DNA of 64,000 nt from Thozetella sp. PMI_491 (lineage: Eukaryota > Ascomycota > Sordariomycetes > Chaetosphaeriales > Chaetosphaeriaceae), in the NCBI GenBank assembly GCA_021432635.1, contig MU270042.1, forward strand, positions 369,577-433,576. Reading direction: 5' to 3'. The notes under the pieces were generated by a model. The model worked only from the letters and a program-made list of their open reading frames with translations, did not search any database and was not told the origin of the DNA. Numbering within the stretch: the first letter of the stretch is position 1; every line of letters starts with the position of its first letter. The position numbers and the translations under genes are program-made. Shown one piece after another: positions 60,142 to 64,000 of the stretch.

Positions 60142-60607
60142 ATGAAGGGCGCTTACGTCGTCGCTACCATTGCTCACGCTGCGGCGGTCTGGGCTGCTGC
60201 CATCCGTAAGTTTGCCATCCCCGATGAGACAGCATGATCTTCGCTCAACCGTGCAACTAGCGGTGGACTCGCTTGGTCCGAGAAACGAAGAGAACTGGAA
60301 CGCCGCGGCTTGGTCCAACTTCGTAAAGAGCTACGTGGACGGCGCCGAAGCTGGCGCTCAGAAGCGAGACGAAAACTGGAACGCCGCAGCTTGGTCCAAC
60401 TTCGTCAAGAGCTACGTCGATGGCGCCGAAGATGCCGTGCAGAAGCGCGACGACAAGTGGAACGCTGCGGCTTGGTCTAACTTTGTCAAGAGCTATGTGG
60501 ATGGCGCCGAGGACAGCGCTCAGAAGCGCGAAGAGAACTGGAATGCCGCTGCCTGGTCCAATTTTGTGAAGAGCTATGTTGACGGCGCCGAGGACGCCAA
60601 GGAGTGA
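60142..60607 (+). CDS. Repeat-containing secreted precursor of a ribosomal peptide (KEP/dikaritin type)
   Basis: Two exons, 60142-60205 and 60261-60607, with a 55-bp GTAAGT...CTAG intron, give 136 aa. The ATG at 60142 is chosen because it gives a signal peptide (MKGAYVVATIAHAAAVWAAA) that splices in frame into the repeat exon. After a short leader (PVDSLGPRN) come four repeats of 27 residues, the last truncated to 25. All contain WNAAAWSNFVKSYVDGAE, flanked by acidic residues; repeats 1-3 end in Lys-Arg (60362-60367 and the two equivalents), the Kex2 cleavage site. This is the architecture of Kex2-processed repeat proteins and of dikaritin precursors: signal peptide, near-identical cores, dibasic separators. 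The single Tyr in each repeat is a candidate for UstYa-type modification. The final peptide and its ring chemistry cannot be read from sequence. Stop codon at 60605. Confidence 0.9.
60287..60604 (+). repeat. Four 81-bp coding tandem repeats
   Basis: Repeats start at 60287, 60368, 60449 and 60530 (the last is 75 bp). In the 18-residue invariant block the DNA differs in 12 of 18 codons among copies, always synonymously. The copies are therefore old enough to have drifted while the peptide was held constant. Confidence 0.92.
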
Positions 60608-62020
60608 CCCTTGCAAGACACCAGATCGCGGGTGGCAGTGCTGCAGTGGCTTATAGGAACACGAGAGATTGGACAGCGGTAGCTAGGTGCCGACTTTTAT
60701 GCATTACACTCGTTTAAAATAGTACGTTCCACGATGAAGTTTGGCTGCGAAAACAGCCCTACCTCTGTGGCCTGGCTAGTTGGCAGATTTTTGTCCCAAT
60801 CGATCGCCATGTTGAACAGCCACTATATTGGGCAAGAACGCAAGCTGCTTAGTACGCGCAAGCGACGATATGATATTATATGCATGGCGGGATATTGTTG
60901 TTTTGCACTCCCGTATGGATACTCTTGTAGCGATGCAGAGGAGCCGGCGGAGCCTCGGCAGGGTGAGAAAACAGGTGTGAGAAGAACTTACAACACCCCA
61001 ATCCTGGAAAGTTCGTTAGCTCGCTACTTGACAAGGGCTATGAACAGGGGCCAGTAGAAGTCCGATATAAGGATTAGACAATAATTACATCAAAGCCCTT
61101 GGTAAAGCAGGCAATACAGGGATTTCCAAGGTGTTTTTCGTAACTTGTACTCTCCTCTACCTTGCTCCAGAATTGGCTGAGCTTAGCTTAATATGTACAG
61201 AGGTAGTTAGGCAAAATTTAGATTTTCCGCCTTAGTTATACTGTATCACCGTGCCATCCTAGCACCAACTTTTCCAGCATTGGGGTGTAGGCGCCCAGGC
61301 ATCTATGCAGGATGTGGTGGGGCAAAGACAAGGCTGTCCTGCACCTGTATTCTCCGCGGATGCCGGGAGGCGGATTCCGGATTTATCACCCTGTCGTGCC
61401 AAGTACCCACTTATACTAGTGCACGTGACCACCTCTTGGCGTAGTTGTACGACACGCCGTTATTACCAGGTTTCTCGGCGCGGGTTGACACTCCTTTCAG
61501 CCAAATCGGCGAATTAGGAAGTTGTTCACCGCAATGTCGACCGAGGACACATTCCGGTCTCATCCCCCGCGATGGCGGGGTTGCCGGGATCGGCATTCAT
61601 TTGATTGCCCAGAGAAAAACGAGGCATGTCGCATCCGTTTTTTGCGGCACATAAGCAAGTTCTGTTACACTCAGTCCAGTCGGCCGGCCTGGCCGCGACC
61701 CATGCAGGCCGAAATTCGTCGGAGAAATCCGTCAAGATGGGCGGCAGCACGTCCGCAGACCGGATCTTGAAAGTAAGCTTGTCCTGACGCAAAGGCGCTG
61801 GGCGCCTCGAGAGCGTTGGGTGTGGCGGCTTACTGAGGTATCGGCTGGGAGCCTGAGAATGGAATACCAGTTGAATAGCAACGTGCATGCCGTCTAGGTA
61901 TAGCTACCGTAGTATCTGGCAGTTCATTTTAATGCACAACCTAGCTATTCGAGGTCTATATACCGGCCCTAGTCGGTCCGGTCAAGGGCTCCACTCACTT
62001 TACGATTTCCTCTGTCTTTG
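60608..62020. other. Intergenic DNA between precursor and transporter
   Basis: No supported gene. A frame at 61626-61772 (plus) begins ATG and ends before a GTAAGC donor, so it could be a first exon, but no continuation was found. Other ORFs here overlap and look random. Confidence 0.4.
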
Positions 62021-63634
62021 TTATCCAGTCGGCAGGCCAGATTGAACCAGAAGCTTACTTCTCTCTCGGATGTTCGGACCCCATATGACTAACACCCATG
62101 GCACTACGCCAAGAGCAAGGCCGATGCCCCCCAGCAGAAAGCCTGCACCCAGAAAGCCTAGCGAGTTAAGCATGGGCTCTACGGCCAGCGGCAGGCAGGC
62201 AGCAAATACGTTGCGTGTGAAGGCTTGCGCGGCGATAGCCGAGCTCGCGTAAGACTGGTAGGTGTCGGCAAGATAGTTGAAGACGGCAAGGTAGACGCTG
62301 AAGATGCCGAGGGTAAGACAGCCGAGCGAGAGCGTGGGAACGATCCAAGGTACGGCGGGGCGCGCGGTAGCACCCAGCCAGAACAGGCCAACCGGCAAGA
62401 AAAGGCTCTGCACACAGGTGAAGAACAGGCGCGCCTCGGGCTGGTTGCGCAAGCGGGACGGCAGCACCCTTGGCGATATGTGCTCCTGCACGATAGCCGC
62501 CATGGCGGCCAGAATAGATGCGATGCTAACGGCCAAAAAGCAGAGACCGGCAGCTTGCGGAGAGAACCCGTAGGCCTCGGCAAATATCAGTGGCACAGCT
62601 TCAAAGGTCAGGTAGAGGATCGACCAAGCAAAGCCCATCCATAACGAGAACCAAAAGACGACGCTCTCGGAGACAAGTAACTGGATCGGCCGCGTCAACG
62701 ATGTCCTGAGAAGGACGGCAAGCGTTGCGCGCTGTTCGTCCGCCTCGACCTTCCAGCGCACTCTCGGGTGTTGCTTTCTCGCGCTCGCGTCCGTCTTAGT
62801 CTCGGCGCTGGGTGCGATGCTGCTGGCCTCAACTCGGTCGCACCAGGCGTTAAGAGCCCTGGCCCTCTGGCTCAGAATCACACTGCCGCGCGTCTCGGGG
62901 AAGAAGAGAAACAAAGCCGCTACCACGAGCCCGCAGGTGATAGTCTGTAGGTAATAGATCCACCGCCAGCTCAGGTGCTCAACCATGACGCCCGACACCA
63001 AAGGTCCGAGGCCGGTACCACAGAGGGCAGCCCCAGAGAAGATGGCCATGGCCGTATTGCGGTCGCGCGTTACGTAGATATCGCTTATGACGCCTCCCAC
63101 CACTGTACTGAACACGGAACACGAGAGCCCTGCAAGTGCCCGCGTCGCCAACAGCCCAGCGAAGGACGCTGTCAGGGCCGAGCCCAGTTGGCTGGCCACA
63201 TAGACCACGCCTGCGGCAAGAAATAGAGGCCGCCGCCCTGTCAGCTCCGAGAACGAGGCTAGAAATAACGGAGCCACCGCAAAGCAGAGAGTGAAGAGGG
63301 TGATGCCTGCATACACCGCCGTTGAGCTGATGCCCCACTCGAGTTGATACTGGGGCTTCCCTGCGGCATACGCGCCAGGTGTGTACGTGGTGACAAAAGT
63401 GCTCAGGCACGAGAGCCAGGTCACGAACGTCTTGCGATGCTGCGGCCAGCCCTGCGGGTCCTCGTACTGAGAGAACGAAGAGCGGCGAAGCGGGACTCCA
63501 TTGCCTGGAGTGGACGTCAGGTAGCCAAGGCCGGGGAACGCTGCGAGGTCGGTGGCGAAGGTCAGGTATAGATATTCCACCGGCATGGTCACGTCGTCTT
63601 TGCCAAGTTCAAAGACTTCAGTCGCCGGATCCAT
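62021..63634 (-). CDS. MFS transporter, DHA1 (12-segment drug:H+ antiporter) type
   Basis: Single exon, 537 aa, about 12 membrane segments. A cytoplasmic N-terminus with YEDPQGWPQHRK at 57-68, the usual lead-in of fungal DHA1 transporters. Motif A between segments 2 and 3 as SELTGRRPL at 129-137. Antiporter motif C in segment 5 (GAALCGTGLGPLVSG, about 201-215) followed by SWRWIYYLQ. A central loop of about 60 polar residues divides the two halves. Such proteins expel small molecules against a proton gradient at the plasma membrane. In dikaritin clusters an MFS gene usually exports the peptide. Here it lies 1.4 kb from the repeat precursor and would be its natural exporter, but specificity is inferred. 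The ATG at 63634 opens directly into the usual N-terminal region. Confidence 0.92.
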   Translation of the reverse strand: MDPATEVFELGKDDVTMPVEYLYLTFATDLAAFPGLGYLTSTPGNGVPLRRSSFSQYEDPQGWPQHRKTFVTWLSCLSTFVTTYTPGAYAAGKPQYQLEWGISSTAVYAGITLFTLCFAVAPLFLASFSELTGRRPLFLAAGVVYVASQLGSALTASFAGLLATRALAGLSCSVFSTVVGGVISDIYVTRDRNTAMAIFSGAALCGTGLGPLVSGVMVEHLSWRWIYYLQTITCGLVVAALFLFFPETRGSVILSQRARALNAWCDRVEASSIAPSAETKTDASARKQHPRVRWKVEADEQRATLAVLLRTSLTRPIQLLVSESVVFWFSLWMGFAWSILYLTFEAVPLIFAEAYGFSPQAAGLCFLAVSIASILAAMAAIVQEHISPRVLPSRLRNQPEARLFFTCVQSLFLPVGLFWLGATARPAVPWIVPTLSLGCLTLGIFSVYLAVFNYLADTYQSYASSAIAAQAFTRNVFAACLPLAVEPMLNSLGFLGAGFLLGGIGLALGVVPWVLVIWGPNIRERSKLLVQSGLPTG

Positions 63635-64000
63635 GGACGTTTTGATGAGTCGGTTGTTAGGAGGAAGATTTGCTCTGTATTCACTGCTGGCAAGATGTCA
63701 GCTCTGCACATATCGTGGCCGTGATTTCTTTCTTTCCCAGAGGGGATGCTCACAGTATCCCCTTTGGACAAATGTCTTTTCCGCTCTGGGTACAAGTCGC
63801 AAAGCGCGTATGCGCACGTGTTGACAAATGGGGTTGCCTGCCCCGACTGTTAAAGCAGTCCAAGAAGGCGCCGGGTGGAGTTTTGGCTCACGGCACACTT
63901 GCAAAGGCAGGTTAAGACAACAGCTTAGCCGAAATTAGATAACAGCATGGAGACGCAAGGAAGGGCGAGGTGTGCTCCTGGAAACGATAGGTTGGGTTAA
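63635..64000. other. Promoter side of the MFS gene, window end
   Basis: Upstream of the transporter on the minus strand. Overlapping short ORFs only. A possible cluster continuation lies beyond the window. Confidence 0.4.

Noticed and set aside
60257-60616. 119-codon ORF opposite the precursor repeats
   Set aside because: Antisense mirror of the repeats; it has no leader or dibasic sites, and the synonymous pattern supports the plus strand only.
61526-61888. 120-codon minus ORF between precursor and transporter
   Set aside because: Composition looks random and overlapping frames are equally open; no leader, repeats or dibasic sites that would suggest a second precursor.

Overview
The window looks like nuclear DNA of a filamentous ascomycete (Pezizomycotina). 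The coding parts have short GT-AG introns of about 50-100 bp, often with a CTAAC-type branch site. They carry fungus-specific families: a UstYa/DUF3328 oxidase, a SAT4/rhodopsin-like membrane protein, an Ecl1 zinc-binding domain and a GH11 xylanase. The genome is compartmentalised. Gene-bearing DNA of ordinary composition alternates with two very AT-rich, gene-empty blocks (about 1-15.4 kb and 35.0-43.4 kb). These blocks consist of decayed retrotransposons whose damage fits repeat-induced point mutation (RIP): C-to-T and G-to-A changes, TpA-rich sequence, and reverse-transcriptase motifs still readable but with Asp changed to Asn.

Layout. 1-15.4 kb: a complete but dead Ty3/gypsy element (987-8697) with two 431-bp LTRs and a 5-bp target duplication, then a truncated second copy (about 11.6-13.2 kb) flanked by inverted-repeat arms. 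15.4-24.6 kb: mostly gene-poor, with a small secreted-protein-like ORF, a GH11 xylanase (18.7-19.5 kb, minus), a C2H2 finger gene of uncertain structure and a methyltransferase relic. 24.6-33.3 kb: three good genes on the plus strand: a five-exon SAT4-like membrane protein, a large gene that appears to join an Ecl1 domain to a C2H2-type zinc-finger region, and a PLP aminotransferase. 34.5-43.4 kb: an ankyrin-repeat relic at the edge of the second AT block, a nested tandem-repeat array and a second dead gypsy-type element. 43.8-50.4 kb: an orphan 655-aa membrane protein among relics (a two-stop membrane-protein frame, an amidoligase-like relic, a Zn2Cys6 regulator relic and an unrecognised frame). 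50.9-53.8 kb: a 959-aa intronless ORF joining an unknown hydrophobic domain to a bacterial-type alanine racemase.

The most interesting part is 58.1-63.7 kb. A UstYa-like oxidase (58158-59260, minus) is divergently arranged with a short secreted precursor (60142-60607, plus). The precursor has a signal peptide, one intron and four near-identical 27-residue repeats; repeats 1-3 end in the Kex2 dipeptide Lys-Arg. An MFS drug:H+ antiporter (62021-63634, minus) follows. This is the core set of a fungal ribosomal-peptide (dikaritin/KEP-type) pathway: precursor, Tyr-acting oxidase family, exporter. The repeat unit, with the invariant block WNAAAWSNFVKSYVDGAE, matches no core I recognise. Its 18 residues are identical in all four copies while 12 of 18 codons differ synonymously, so selection is acting on the peptide. 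Further tailoring genes, if any, would lie beyond 64 kb. The alanine racemase 4.3 kb away could be related, but nothing in the sequence proves it.
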